Positions 24,772 through 33,261 are shown, numbered from the stretch's first letter. The stretch is DNA of 40,671 nt from Synechococcus sp. SB0662_bin_14 (GCA_009840445.1 VXNS01000046.1:1-40671), one strand, 5' to 3'. Translations and numbers: made by a program. Notes: generated from the sequence alone by a model not told the origin.

Positions 24772-26394
24772 TCAGCCCTTGAAAAAGCGCAAGGTTCGGG
24801 GATGTCCCCATGAACCGTCCACCCGGAGGTGGGGCTGATTGAGGGCCATGTGGCGCAGGATCCAGAACACCCGCTCCACCTGCTCCGGCGCCCCGACCGC
24901 CTGGGCAATCTCCACAGCGGTGCGGGGGGTGGCATCCAGTAGGGCCGCCACCTGCTTTTGCAGGCTCAGCACAGCGGCAGCGGCCTTTTTGCCTGCTTCC
25001 ACGCCGGGCTGGTGGTAAGCGTTGACGTTCACCAACTCCCCATAGAGCCCCACTGCCCGCTCAAACAGGGCCACCAGGGCCCCCAACTCCCGTGGACCCA
25101 GTTGCTCCATGGTGATGGTGAGGCTCTGGCGACCACCCTCGGTGAGGGCGCTGCGGGTGCCCTGAAGGAAGCCGTCCAACAGGTCCCCAGGGCTGTCGTC
25201 CTCCTCCGTCAGAGAAGCGGCGGGAGGGTCCTGGAGCACCTCGATGAACGTGACAAAGAAATTATCGATTCCGTCCCGAAGCTGCTGCACGTAGGCGTGC
25301 TGGTCCGTGCTGCCCTTGTTGCCGTAGACCGCAATGCCCTGGTGAACCACCATCCCGTCCCGATCACAACGCTTGCCGAGAGACTCCATCACCAACTGCT
25401 GCAGGTAGCGGCTGAACACCTGCAGGCGATCCCGATAGGGCAACACCACCATGTCCCGCGTTCCCCGCCCTGAGCCGGCCACGAACCAACTGGCGGCCAT
25501 GAGGGCGGCAGGGTTGCCGCAGAGCGCGGGCTGACGGGTGGCGCTGTCCATGGTCGCCGCCCCGGCGAGGAAGTCTGCCATCGGCACACCCGCCAGCAGC
25601 CCCGGCAACAGCCCGACAGCAGAGGTGATGCTGGTGCGCCCCCCCACCCAGTCATGGAGGGCAAAGCGTTGCAGCCAGCCTTCCGAGGCGGCCTGCCGAT
25701 CCAGCTTGCTGCCCGGCACGGTGATGGCCACCGCCTGGGCTGGCCAGGCTCCTCCCAGTTGCTCCAGGCGGCGGCGGGTCTGCACCATGCCGACGTGGGG
25801 TTCCGGGGTGCTGCCGGATTTGCTCACCACAATCACCAGGCTGGTCTTGAGCCGCTCCCCCAGTTCCCCATAGATGCGGCCCATGCCCTCCGGGTCCACG
25901 TTGTCAATAAAGTGAAATCCCAAGCCCACTCCGGTCTGCTGCAGGGCGTGAACGACCAGCAGGGGTCCCAGCCCCGAGCCGCCGATCCCGATCCATACCA
26001 CGTCGGTGAAGGCCGCTCCTGAAGGGGTGGTGACGGACCCCTCCAGCACATCCTGGGCAAAGGCGGTCATGGCCTGCTGCTGCTGCAGAAGTGCTTCGGT
26101 GATGGCGGGATCCGGCGCCAGTTGTGGGGTCCGTAGCCAGTAATGGCCCACCTGCCGCTGCTCGTCAGGATTGGCAATGCTGCCTTTCTCCAGGGCGGCC
26201 ATGGCCGCAAAAGCACTGTCAAAGCGTGGTTGAAGACTGGTGAGCACCTGCGGGCTCAGGGCCATGCGGCTGGCGTCCAGCCAAAAGCCCAACCCTTCGT
26301 CATGCCAGAGCAACGCACAGAAACGTTCCCAACGCTGCTGCTGGTTGGTGGTCTCAAGGGGGGGGAAGGAGGGGATTTGGGGAGCCAAGCTCAT
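24772..26394 (-). CDS. pgi: Glucose-6-phosphate isomerase
   Basis: Interconverts glucose 6-phosphate and fructose 6-phosphate in glycogen turnover, glycolysis and the oxidative pentose phosphate path. Family segments are VWIGIGGSGLGPLLV, VVSKSGSTPEP (phosphate site), GGRTSITSAVGLLPGLLAG, GNKGSTDQHAYVQQLRDG and the closing NAYHQPGVEAGKKAAA. About 540 aa, the usual cyanobacterial length. ATG 26394 chosen over a GTG at 26403. It ends 20 bases from tRNA-Ser, convergent. Confidence 0.95.
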   Translation of the reverse strand: MSLAPQIPSFPPLETTNQQQRWERFCALLWHDEGLGFWLDASRMALSPQVLTSLQPRFDSAFAAMAALEKGSIANPDEQRQVGHYWLRTPQLAPDPAITEALLQQQQAMTAFAQDVLEGSVTTPSGAAFTDVVWIGIGGSGLGPLLVVHALQQTGVGLGFHFIDNVDPEGMGRIYGELGERLKTSLVIVVSKSGSTPEPHVGMVQTRRRLEQLGGAWPAQAVAITVPGSKLDRQAASEGWLQRFALHDWVGGRTSITSAVGLLPGLLAGVPMADFLAGAATMDSATRQPALCGNPAALMAASWFVAGSGRGTRDMVVLPYRDRLQVFSRYLQQLVMESLGKRCDRDGMVVHQGIAVYGNKGSTDQHAYVQQLRDGIDNFFVTFIEVLQDPPAASLTEEDDSPGDLLDGFLQGTRSALTEGGRQSLTITMEQLGPRELGALVALFERAVGLYGELVNVNAYHQPGVEAGKKAAAAVLSLQKQVAALLDATPRTAVEIAQAVGAPEQVERVFWILRHMALNQPHLRVDGSWGHPRTLRFFKG

Positions 26395-26439
26395 CCAGGC
26401 CACATATCGTTTGGCTAAACGCTAAGCCATATGGTGTTT

Positions 26440-26488
26440 TGCCTTGCACACCCAGGGCGCGCCGGGGTTAAGAACCACGTGCAAGGCA
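26440..26488. other. 10-bp inverted repeat after psaL
   Basis: TGCCTTGCAC (26440-26449) and GTGCAAGGCA (26479-26488) are exact reverse complements around a 29-base GC-rich interior that can itself pair in part. On the psaL strand it begins about 22 bases after the stop codon and precedes pgi. A T-run is missing on that strand, so termination is possible but unproved. Confidence 0.55.
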
Positions 26489-26509
26489 TTGTCCTCGTTC
26501 AGGCCTGGA

Positions 26510-27001
26510 TCAGCCCACGCTCCACACACCGGCAGCCATGTCCACCAGAGGACGCACCAGGTCCGTGCCACAGAGGAACCAGGCGAAGGCAGCGCCACCG
26601 CAGCCCCCAAGCCACCAGCCACTGGCGAATTCTTCCCAGCCGGCTCTGGTGCACAGGTCGGTTGGCGGGTTGGGAATGGTGGCGGAAGGAGGCTGCACCT
26701 TGGGAGCGCTGCCCGCGGTCCCGTAGAGGGACAGGGCAACGGTGAGCACGGTGACCAGGACCACCGTGTCCAACAAACCGGCGGTGGCGGCCGCGTCGGT
26801 GGCCCTCAGGCCACTGGTGACGGTCAGGGGACCATAGAGGAAGAAGCCGTGGGCCATCCCCACCTCCAGACCACGACGGTTGGGGGAGAGTCCTTGCCGG
26901 TAGGCCGGCAGAGCGTTCAGGAAGGCCTTGATGAAAGCGTTGGAGTTGAAGGGGGTGGCCAGGTCCCCAACAGTGGGGTCCGCGACGGGGGTGACGGTCA
27001 T
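26510..27001 (-). CDS. psaL: Photosystem I reaction centre subunit XI
   Basis: Membrane subunit that joins photosystem I monomers into trimers. 163 aa. The N-terminal region PVADPTVGDLATPFNSNAF, then LPAYRQGLSPNRRGLEVGMAHG, is characteristic. Hydrophobic segments follow at FFLYGPLTVTSGLR, GLLDTVVLVTVLTVALSLYG and the C-terminal glycine-rich GGCGGAAFAWFLCG. It follows psaI on the same strand by 72 bases, the usual psaI-psaL pair. Confidence 0.95.
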   Translation of the reverse strand: MTVTPVADPTVGDLATPFNSNAFIKAFLNALPAYRQGLSPNRRGLEVGMAHGFFLYGPLTVTSGLRATDAAATAGLLDTVVLVTVLTVALSLYGTAGSAPKVQPPSATIPNPPTDLCTRAGWEEFASGWWLGGCGGAAFAWFLCGTDLVRPLVDMAAGVWSVG

Positions 27002-27073
27002 GGTTGGCGAGGGAGACGTTAATCAGGAAGCGCCGCAGACAAGGTGCGGCGCGGCGTCGGGAAACTTGCCGAA

Positions 27074-27202
27074 TCAGTCCGTCGATTCAACAACGGTGAA
27101 CAGGATTCCCATGGCCACGAAAGCGCTGATGAGCACGAGGGGAATAAACACTGATGGCATCCACGCTGCGGCGTAATCGCCAATGGTGAAATCAACAGTC
27201 AT
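27074..27202 (-). CDS. psaI: Photosystem I reaction centre subunit VIII
   Basis: 42-aa single-span photosystem I subunit that packs against PsaL. It starts MTVDFTIGDYAAAWMPSVFI, and its transmembrane helix (IPLVLISAFVAMGILFTVV) ends in ESTD. Too short for many gene callers, but length, composition and place just upstream of psaL make the assignment firm. Confidence 0.93.
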   Translation of the reverse strand: MTVDFTIGDYAAAWMPSVFIPLVLISAFVAMGILFTVVESTD

Positions 27203-27398
27203 GCCGAACGGAGCAAGAGGGCTGTTTCAAGCATCGGCAGCATCCCAGCAGGCTTGGGAAGTGCCCATGATTGACGGCTCAAACCCTAAGTGGGCCAGCC
27301 TTTGATCCCGGTGACCACAGTCTGGGGGTGACATAAAAGTTCAACCCCCGGGCATTGGGCCAAGCCTTGGGCACCGGGCAGGGGGATAGACTTACACC

Positions 27399-27860
27399 AT
27401 GGAGACCCTATTACTCGTTGGTGTTGCCGTCCTTTTTCTCGTGGGAGCCGTTCTGCTGCAACGGCGGCGGCAGCTCCCGGGGAAGCAGGCCCCACCCGGC
27501 CCGGATCCGGTTCAGGGGGGCTTGCAGCCTTCCCCCTCCCCCGGGCAACCGGCGGTGCTGCCCGTGATGGGCCAGTCCAGGCCTCCGGGTCCACGACAGC
27601 GGCGCCAGATGCTGCGGTACTTGAAGTCCGCCTACGACAAGGGGGCAAACGCCCGGCTGGCGGCCATGGAAGACATGGTGGCCTGGGGACACCCTGCCTG
27701 CCTTCCTCTCCTGCGTCGCGGCCTGCGGGATGCGGACCTTCGTGTGGTCGGCTTGGCAGCCCGTGGTCTGGAACGCTTCCGCGGCCCACGTCAGCGCCTC
27801 AGACGTCTTCCCCGTGGTCCTCGTCGCCACCGGGGCAGTCGCCCCTCACCACCTGCCTGA
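27399..27860 (+). CDS. Small membrane-anchored HEAT-like repeat protein
   Basis: About 153 aa. An N-terminal transmembrane helix (LLLVGVAVLFLVGAVLLQ) is followed by a proline/glycine-rich spacer and then a helical repeat pair, ANARLAAMEDMVAWGHP and LPLLRRGLRDADLRVVGLAA, that resembles HEAT-like repeats. The last 20 residues are almost only Arg, Pro and Gly and lie inside the 62-base antisense overlap with the convergent glycosyltransferase gene. That tail may therefore be a recent extension. Function unknown. Confidence 0.7.
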   Translation: METLLLVGVAVLFLVGAVLLQRRRQLPGKQAPPGPDPVQGGLQPSPSPGQPAVLPVMGQSRPPGPRQRRQMLRYLKSAYDKGANARLAAMEDMVAWGHPACLPLLRRGLRDADLRVVGLAARGLERFRGPRQRLRRLPRGPRRHRGSRPSPPA

Positions 27861-28791
27861 CCCTGTAGATGCTGCGGTTCTGGCTCTCGTGGTAGGTGCG
27901 CATCAGCAGCTCCCCCAACAACCCCAGGCAGAACATCTGCACCCCGGCCAACCCCAACACCACGGACAACAGCAGCAGGGGACGGCTGCCGATGTTTTCA
28001 CCCATGATCTTCACCACCAGCAGGTAAAAGCTCATCAGAAGGCTGGTGGTGATGGCCAGTAGCCCGGCAAAGCCGAACACGTGCATGGGCTGGGTCAGGA
28101 AGCGCTGCAGGAACCAGACGGTGAGCAAATCCATCAGTACCCGGAAGGTGCGGTCGATGCCGTATTTGCTGCGGCCAAACTGCCGCGCCCGATGATTGAC
28201 CTTGATCTCGTCAATGCGGGCCCCCTCGATGGATGCCAGGGCTGGCAGGAAGCGGTGCAGCTCCCCATAGAGGTTCATGTCCTCTACCAATTCGCGGCGG
28301 TAGGCCTTGAGGGAGCAGCCATAGTCATGCAGCCGCACTCCCGTGACGTTACCAATCAGACGATTCGCCAATCGTGAAGGCAGCTTGCGGCTCAGGGCCC
28401 TGTCCCGACGCTGGTGCCGCCAGCCGCTCACCAGGTCGTAGCCTTCCCGCAGGCGGTTGATGATGCGGGGAATATCGTCAGGGTCGTTTTGCAGGTCTCC
28501 GTCCATGGTCACGATCACATGGCCGCGGGAGACGTCAAACCCGGCGGCCATGGCCGGGGTCTGCCCGTAGTTGCGGCGTAGCAGCACCGCCACCAGCTCC
28601 GGCGTGTCCCGGGCCAGCTTTTGCAGATGCTCAGCCGTGCCATCGGTGGAGCCGTCGTCAATGAGCACCAACTCGAAGGGCTCCTTCATGGGTCTCAGCA
28701 CCCCCAGCAGTTGCTCCAGCAAAAGCTCCAGGCCATCGGCCTCGTTGTGGAGGGGAATCACCACGGAAATGCTGGGCTGAACCGTGGTCAT
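27799..28791 (-). CDS. GT2-family glycosyltransferase (DPM1/GtrB-like) with two membrane helices
   Basis: Transfers a sugar from a nucleotide sugar to a polyprenyl phosphate or similar lipid. The GT-A start is ISVVIPLHNEADGLELLLEQL, the metal-binding part is LVLIDDGSTDGT and VTMDGDLQNDPDDIP, and RRNYGQTPAMAAGFD and DYGCSLKAYRR are typical of the dolichol-phosphate-mannose-synthase-like branch. Two C-terminal transmembrane helices (FGFAGLLAITTSLLMSFYLL and LLLLSVVLGLAGVQMFCLGL) anchor it. About 330 aa from ATG 28791. Confidence 0.9.
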   Translation of the reverse strand: MTTVQPSISVVIPLHNEADGLELLLEQLLGVLRPMKEPFELVLIDDGSTDGTAEHLQKLARDTPELVAVLLRRNYGQTPAMAAGFDVSRGHVIVTMDGDLQNDPDDIPRIINRLREGYDLVSGWRHQRRDRALSRKLPSRLANRLIGNVTGVRLHDYGCSLKAYRRELVEDMNLYGELHRFLPALASIEGARIDEIKVNHRARQFGRSKYGIDRTFRVLMDLLTVWFLQRFLTQPMHVFGFAGLLAITTSLLMSFYLLVVKIMGENIGSRPLLLLSVVLGLAGVQMFCLGLLGELLMRTYHESQNRSIYRVRQVVRGDCPGGDEDHGEDV

Positions 28792-29147
28792 TGGCCGGCG
28801 TAGGGGCAAGTGGCGACAAGGGAATTATATACAACGCCCATAACCCGCTCCAGGAGCAGGTTTTCCGCCTTGGAAAAACAGATGTTCAATCAGGGAAGCC
28901 AGCCACGCTGGCCCGTGGGACCGGGTCAGGGGGCTTGCCGCATTCGGGATTATGAAAGACCTGCTCAACGGCGAGTGATTTTAAGATGGCGCCATGACGG
29001 CATCCACCACCCCGAAGCCCGAGTCCCGACCGCCAGAGGTGAAGCAGTCTGCTTCCCTTAGGCGGGAAGCAGACCCGTCGATGGCCTACGTTCCTGCTGT
29101 CCGGAGCAACGACTGGCTGCGACCGGCAGCAGCCAACCAAGGTTTCC
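28792..29147. other. Gene-poor accessory stretch before the transposase remnant
   Basis: About 356 bases with short open frames on both strands but no recognisable protein. A plus-strand frame from ATG 28994 runs into the transposase remnant, but its first 50 codons show no domain. An 11-bp hairpin lies at 29047-29074. The stretch may include a decayed end of the insertion sequence. Confidence 0.5.
29047..29074. other. 11-bp perfect hairpin
   Basis: GTCTGCTTCCC (29047-29057) and GGGAAGCAGAC (29064-29074) are exact reverse complements with a 6-base loop. There is no T-run on either side. It may be a left-over of the insertion sequence or an RNA structure; function unknown. Confidence 0.7.
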
Positions 29148-29410
29148 ATGGTAAGGAGTTGAAGTTGTTGGAGATGGCAGAGATGTTTGCCAGGGAGGAG
29201 GACGCCTGTGCATGGATTGAGAAGTTATGCTGGCCTCAGGGACCGTGCTGCCCTCACTATGGCTTTACCAACAAGCCCATGTTCACCTTCACCAGGGGAT
29301 TGCGCCGGCTGGTGATCAGTGGTTGTTGCTGTCCATTGTCGTGCAATGGTGGTGGACCTCGTGTTCAGGACAACGGGGTGCTATTCCCTCATGCTCTCCT
29401 GAACCCTTGA
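29148..29410 (+). pseudogene. IS1595-type transposase N-terminal remnant fused to foreign sequence
   Basis: The reading KELKLLEMAEMFAREEDACAW, then IEKLCWPQGPCCPHYGF, matches the N-terminal part of IS1595/ISXO2-like transposases, which have a zinc ribbon CPxCGS. Here the second cysteine is tyrosine. The ATG at 29148 is one base out of frame with this reading, which suggests a single-base loss just after the start. After about 45 codons the similarity stops, and from 29288 the frame is the reverse complement of the methyltransferase gene's start at 4864-4949. The catalytic domain is absent, so the element is dead. Confidence 0.7.
29288..29373 (-). repeat. 86-bp inverted copy of 4864-4949
   Basis: Read on the minus strand, this matches the first 86 bases of the TrmH-family methyltransferase gene at 83 of 86 positions. 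It is embedded directly after the transposase fragment. Outside the 86 bases similarity drops off quickly at the codon-28 end and more gradually at the other. Confidence 0.9.
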
Positions 29411-29424
29411 TCGTTGGGCAGTGA

Positions 29425-29529
29425 ATGGCCCGTCCCTCTCCAGAGAATCCCGATCTGTTTGAAGATAATGTGAGAAACTTATTTGAAGATAATTATGATT
29501 GTGAAGTGGTTAAATCAATAAAGAATTAA
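29425..29529 (+). CDS. Possible 34-aa small ORF
   Basis: A short open frame, MARPSPENPDLFEDNVRNLF followed by EDNYDCEVVKSIKN. It is acidic and AT-rich, ends four bases inside the convergent restriction gene, and has no clear ribosome binding site. It could be a peptide gene or the end of a lost accessory gene. Not recognised. Confidence 0.25.
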   Translation: MARPSPENPDLFEDNVRNLFEDNYDCEVVKSIKN

Positions 29530-30266
29530 CGTCTCGCCGCAACGGCTGCGATGTGACCGGCGAAATGAGCCACGAAGGACTTGAGTGAAGTAAGTTCGCT
29601 GAGGTGACGATAGTGACCATCTTCGGCTGCTTCACGGGGAGACACCAAAAGCGTCGCGCTGGAATAGAGTCCTTCCTGCACGAGTCGCCTGCAAAGCAGG
29701 TCGTAGCGCTGTGCATGGGATGCACCTTTGAAGGCTTGATCAACGGGGAAATGGGGCTCCTTGTCCTTCATCGGCGAATTGGACTTGTCACAATCTTCAA
29801 GGAGCATGATCCAGACAAGTAAGGGGCGTGGCGCGTCCTCCCCGAATGCCCCTTCGCGGTAAGCTGTCCAGAGGTCGTATGCTGCACCGATGGCCTCTTC
29901 GGATCGATTGTTGAAGTTGTTGCCAAAAGACGGCCCAACTTGTGACTTGAACTCAAGTGCGGCCACCAATTTGCCGTGATTCATCACAAGCATGCCCCAA
30001 AGCTTCGTCGGACGAAAAAACCCCGGCAATGTCAGGACGCGCTGCTGCAGGCAAATGTTGGCCTGGTTGAGCCCGTTGGCTTCAACCAGGGATCGGGCTA
30101 TGGCAAGAAACCCGTCCATATTCTTACCTGCCGTCACCGCGCCGCGCAAACCCGCATCCTGGTTGCCGGATTCGATCTGCTTGGCGAGCGCTGCTTCACG
30201 GTTGCGCCAAAAGAGCTTTACCGCCTCCCGGGCCTGCGCCTCGTAGTTGGCGAGATTGAGGCTCAT
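29526..30266 (-). CDS. PaeR7I/XhoI-family type II restriction endonuclease
   Basis: Predicted to cut CTCGAG. The whole 246-aa protein follows the PaeR7I family: YEAQAREAVKLFWRNR at the start, then RGAVTAGKNMDGFLAI, TLPGFFRPTKLWGMLVM, LVAALEFKSQVGPSFGNNFN (nuclease-like E-x-K and following strand), AAYDLWTAYREGAFG and a conserved FAGHIAA end. It appears intact. Its ATG overlaps the stop of the methyltransferase fragment (ATGA), so its translation is probably coupled to the methyltransferase. The region is visibly less GC-rich than the flanking core genes, a sign of transfer. Confidence 0.9.
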   Translation of the reverse strand: MSLNLANYEAQAREAVKLFWRNREAALAKQIESGNQDAGLRGAVTAGKNMDGFLAIARSLVEANGLNQANICLQQRVLTLPGFFRPTKLWGMLVMNHGKLVAALEFKSQVGPSFGNNFNNRSEEAIGAAYDLWTAYREGAFGEDAPRPLLVWIMLLEDCDKSNSPMKDKEPHFPVDQAFKGASHAQRYDLLCRRLVQEGLYSSATLLVSPREAAEDGHYRHLSELTSLKSFVAHFAGHIAAVAARR

Positions 30267-30538
30267 TGCACCACCTTGCCTTCCATCAGGTCCATCTCAT
30301 CAGTTGAAAGATCATAAAGGCTCGCGACGATCCCGTTTAATTCGTGGCGATCATTCGTATCCGAGCAACGCCTTAAACGCTCACGGACGGGCTCGCCAAC
30401 GCTTCCCCACCGGGGAAGCCTGATCCGCCTGAGATACTGGGCCTGAAACCGCAAATATCCTCCCCGCATCCTGGTTGAATAAAGCGACACAAAGAGGCGG
30501 GCGATGCCAGAGCGCATCACCGCCTGTAACGCATGCAT
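30263..30538 (-). pseudogene. C-terminal fragment of the PaeR7I-type methyltransferase
   Basis: 91 codons in the same frame as the upstream methyltransferase and separated from it only by TGA GAT. It starts at an ATG (30538) and reads HALQAVMRSGIARLFVSLYS, then TRMRGGYLRFQAQYLRRIRL, the usual end of the target-recognition domain in such adenine methyltransferases. If ribosomes restart at this ATG after the TGA, the enzyme could exist as two pieces. Its own stop overlaps the endonuclease start. Confidence 0.85.
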
Positions 30539-30541
30539 ATC

Positions 30542-32014
30542 TCACGCATCGGCTGTGATGAAATAGAGGTTGTGGTGTGGGTAGAGCTTCCCGCTCTCAT
30601 AAACGATTGATGCATCCCCCTTGATATCGGGGATCAGGAGTTTCTCGCGGTCAGCGAGTGCCGGATCAATGTGGTCGATGGTGCGATACCAATTGTGGGG
30701 AGCTTTCTTGGCAACATGCCGCCGTGCAATCTGTTGATACCGCTCTTGCAGATAGCGTTTTAGCTTAGGGAAGTCCTCGAGTCTGACAAGCTTGCCGTCA
30801 TCGCCAAAGGGGTTGATCAACCCTTTACCCCCCCATTGGACGTGTCCCTCGAGAATGTCCTTGGTCATCACCAATGGAAGTTTTCGGCATGGCTCCACCT
30901 CCAGCCCCTCAAAATCTCCAATGAAGGCCTTGTCCGCGCCTGTGGCAACACCAATGCCGACTTTGCATCCAGCCTCCTCTAGCCGAGGAAACTGGGCCTC
31001 AAGACGACGCACCAGGACGAGTGCATCCAAGTCTTCCAAAATCCACGGCTCACCGCCCGACGCAATTGCATCAATCTCATGGATGACGCTCGAGGCTTTA
31101 AGCTTCGGCAATGCGAATTCACGAACGAGACTGGCCAGTGCGTTCCTGTCGACTTCGGGACGGGCAAACACACGGGTACCGTTACCGGTCTGGCCTGGCC
31201 TACGGCGTTCAATGACGGTGATGGCGGGATAGGCGCTCACCTCCGAGTGAAATGCACTGGTGCCAACCATGTCGATGTAAGCTGCCAGGTGGTATGTCTT
31301 GCTGACCAGCTCGCGCAGCTTCTTGCCATAGCGGTTCTTCATCCACCGATCAGCGCAAATAAAGCCGAGCTTCCCCCTTTTTCCCAAAAGACGAAGCGAC
31401 TGCTCGATAAAGGGCACGTAGAGATCGGCGCGGTCGTAGATCGTGCTGTAGCGCCGCCGGTATTCGCCCATGAGCACATCAGGGATCATGTCCTGGCGCA
31501 CATAGGGGGGATTGCCAACAGCGTGAGTGAAGTCCTGATCAAAGTCACAGAGCAGGAAGTCGTCTTGGGTGAGCCATGTATTGAGAAGGGCTGCGGTGTC
31601 CTTCCCGGACATACCCTGCCCAATCATCAGAGCACCCAGGGCTTGGCGGGTACTCTCAAACGTCTTGCGGTGCAATTCGATACCCCGGATCGCGGGAGCA
31701 AGCTGCTCAAATCCGAGACCATTCGGCTCACGTTGCGCCGCCGTCAACAGCCGCTCCACAGTCGGGAGCATGAAATCTCCATTCCCGAAAGATGGTTCGA
31801 GGAGACGGAAGCTTGTCAGGGGCTGATCAATCGTATAGCCAACCAGATCAAGAATGAAATCGACAACTTCGCGCTTGGTGTAGATCGCCCCGCGCTGTTC
31901 GATGCCACTGTTACTTGCGAGTCGCTCAACAGTATCCCTGATTGGACAGAGTCCCTCGAAAGAAGGTTGAACGGACAGCGACTGCGCCAATCTGTTTGTT
32001 CTAGATCGAGACAT
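30542..32014 (-). pseudogene. PaeR7I/XhoI-type adenine-N6 DNA methyltransferase, cut by an in-frame TGA
   Basis: Protects CTCGAG sites by methylating adenine. 490 codons from ATG 32014. The S-adenosylmethionine motif is [10 protein letters not shown] and the catalytic motif is NPPYVRQ, the Eco57I/TaqI-like gamma arrangement; [19 protein letters not shown] precedes it. The frame stops at TGA 30544-30542 right after YFITADA, and the missing C-terminal part follows in the same frame. TGG to TGA is a one-base change, so a tryptophan was probably lost. The ATG lies within the last codons of the upstream glycosyltransferase gene (14-base overlap). It may be inactive, a two-piece enzyme, or a sequencing error. 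Confidence 0.85.
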
Positions 32015-33242
32015 GCTGACGATAAAGACACTCCAAGGCATTTACGTTATCAGCCAAAGTATAGTGCTCCAGCACCCGTTGCCGGGCCTGATGCCCCAGA
32101 TCGGCCGTCAAGCGTGGTTGATCACGAAGGATGGGCAGGATGGTGCGCAGTTGTGCGGCCACGTTATCTGTGGACAAGACGATGCCGGCGCCACCGGCCA
32201 GCACTTCCCCATGGGCCCCTGCATCCGTGGCCACACAGGCGGTGCCCACGGCCATGGCCTCCAGAAGCGCCAGGGACAATCCTTCCACCAGTGACGGCAG
32301 AACGAACACTTCCGCATTGCGCAGCAAGTTGAGCCGTTGTTCCGGCCGCTGCTCATAGCCCCACCAGTAAATCGTTCCATCGTCACTGGCCAGGGGAAGG
32401 GAAGCCCGCAAGGGTCCATCCCCCACCACGGCCAATAGGCAACCCTCCGGTCGAATAATGCGCCATGCCTTGAGCAGGGCTTCCACGTTTTTCTCCGGTG
32501 CCAGGCGACCCATATACAGAAACAGCCGCTTCCCCTGGAAGACCGTGGGCATGGCGCCGGGGCCAGGGCACCACGCCTGGGAATCGATGCCGTTGGGAAT
32601 AACGGCCAGACGGGACTGGGGTACACCCAACCGCGTCAACTCCTGGGCCTGTAATTCAGAGAACACCACCACACTGCTATAGCGGGCCAACGCCGGAGCG
32701 TAAAGCTTGTAAAACTGCCGCATGGTGGCTGCCGTGGCACTGCGCTGCCGGGCGTTAAACGGGGAGTGGAAGGTGGCCACCAGGGGGAGTCCCAGTTGCT
32801 GGCAAATCTCCGGCAAGCGAAAATCCAGAGGTGAGAGGGTGAGGCTGGCATGCACCAGATCCGGTTGGAGGCGCTGCAAGGCATGGCGCAGGTCACGGGC
32901 AGCCTGGGGACTGGGAATGGTGTAGATCTGTGACCTGAGCAGATAGGGGAGGGCCACCTCCGGCAGACCGTCCGCCAAGGCCGTTGTGGTGACTGGGGAG
33001 CCTTGGCCATCGTTCCAATCGCTCTCGGTTCCATGGCCGGTGTCCAGAGCGGCGGCGTCCTCCTGCTGCAGGCTGGTGCGGAACATGCGTCCCAGGCTCA
33101 ACTGGGCTGCCGGTGTGTCGAAGTGGAAAAAAGACACCCCGTGCCCCCGCTCCCGCAGCGCCTCGGTGATGGCCAGTCCATAGGTGACGTTGCCGCAGAA
33201 CGGGGACTTTTTGCCAAGCCAGGCAACATGCACTGGTCCCAT
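32001..33242 (-). CDS. dgdA: GT4 glycosyltransferase, DgdA-like (digalactosyldiacylglycerol synthase)
   Basis: About 413 aa, GT-B fold. The beginning [20 protein letters not shown] is, to my knowledge, characteristic of cyanobacterial DgdA (Slr1508 group), which adds galactose to monogalactosyldiacylglycerol in thylakoid lipid synthesis. The second half has [28 protein letters not shown] and [19 protein letters not shown] (the E-x7-E motif). ATG 33242 is chosen because upstream codons show no family similarity. It is 19 bases after recO. Another lipid or polysaccharide role is possible. Confidence 0.75.
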   Translation of the reverse strand: MGPVHVAWLGKKSPFCGNVTYGLAITEALRERGHGVSFFHFDTPAAQLSLGRMFRTSLQQEDAAALDTGHGTESDWNDGQGSPVTTTALADGLPEVALPYLLRSQIYTIPSPQAARDLRHALQRLQPDLVHASLTLSPLDFRLPEICQQLGLPLVATFHSPFNARQRSATAATMRQFYKLYAPALARYSSVVVFSELQAQELTRLGVPQSRLAVIPNGIDSQAWCPGPGAMPTVFQGKRLFLYMGRLAPEKNVEALLKAWRIIRPEGCLLAVVGDGPLRASLPLASDDGTIYWWGYEQRPEQRLNLLRNAEVFVLPSLVEGLSLALLEAMAVGTACVATDAGAHGEVLAGGAGIVLSTDNVAAQLRTILPILRDQPRLTADLGHQARQRVLEHYTLADNVNALECLYRQHVSI

Positions 33243-33261
33243 TGCACCAATGGATGTCACG

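Noticed and set aside
27324-27349. GGGGGT/ACCCCC inverted repeat upstream of the HEAT-like gene
   Set aside because: Only six clean base pairs in GC-rich sequence; expected by chance.
28994-29147. N-terminal 50 codons of the long frame leading into the transposase remnant
   Set aside because: No similarity to transposases or other families; the transposase part starts near 29148, so this is probably fortuitous read-through.
31079-32332. 417-codon plus-strand frame across the methyltransferase and glycosyltransferase
   Set aside because: Antisense to two genes with clear motifs (NPPYVRQ and the GT4 E-x7-E block) and without a domain of its own.
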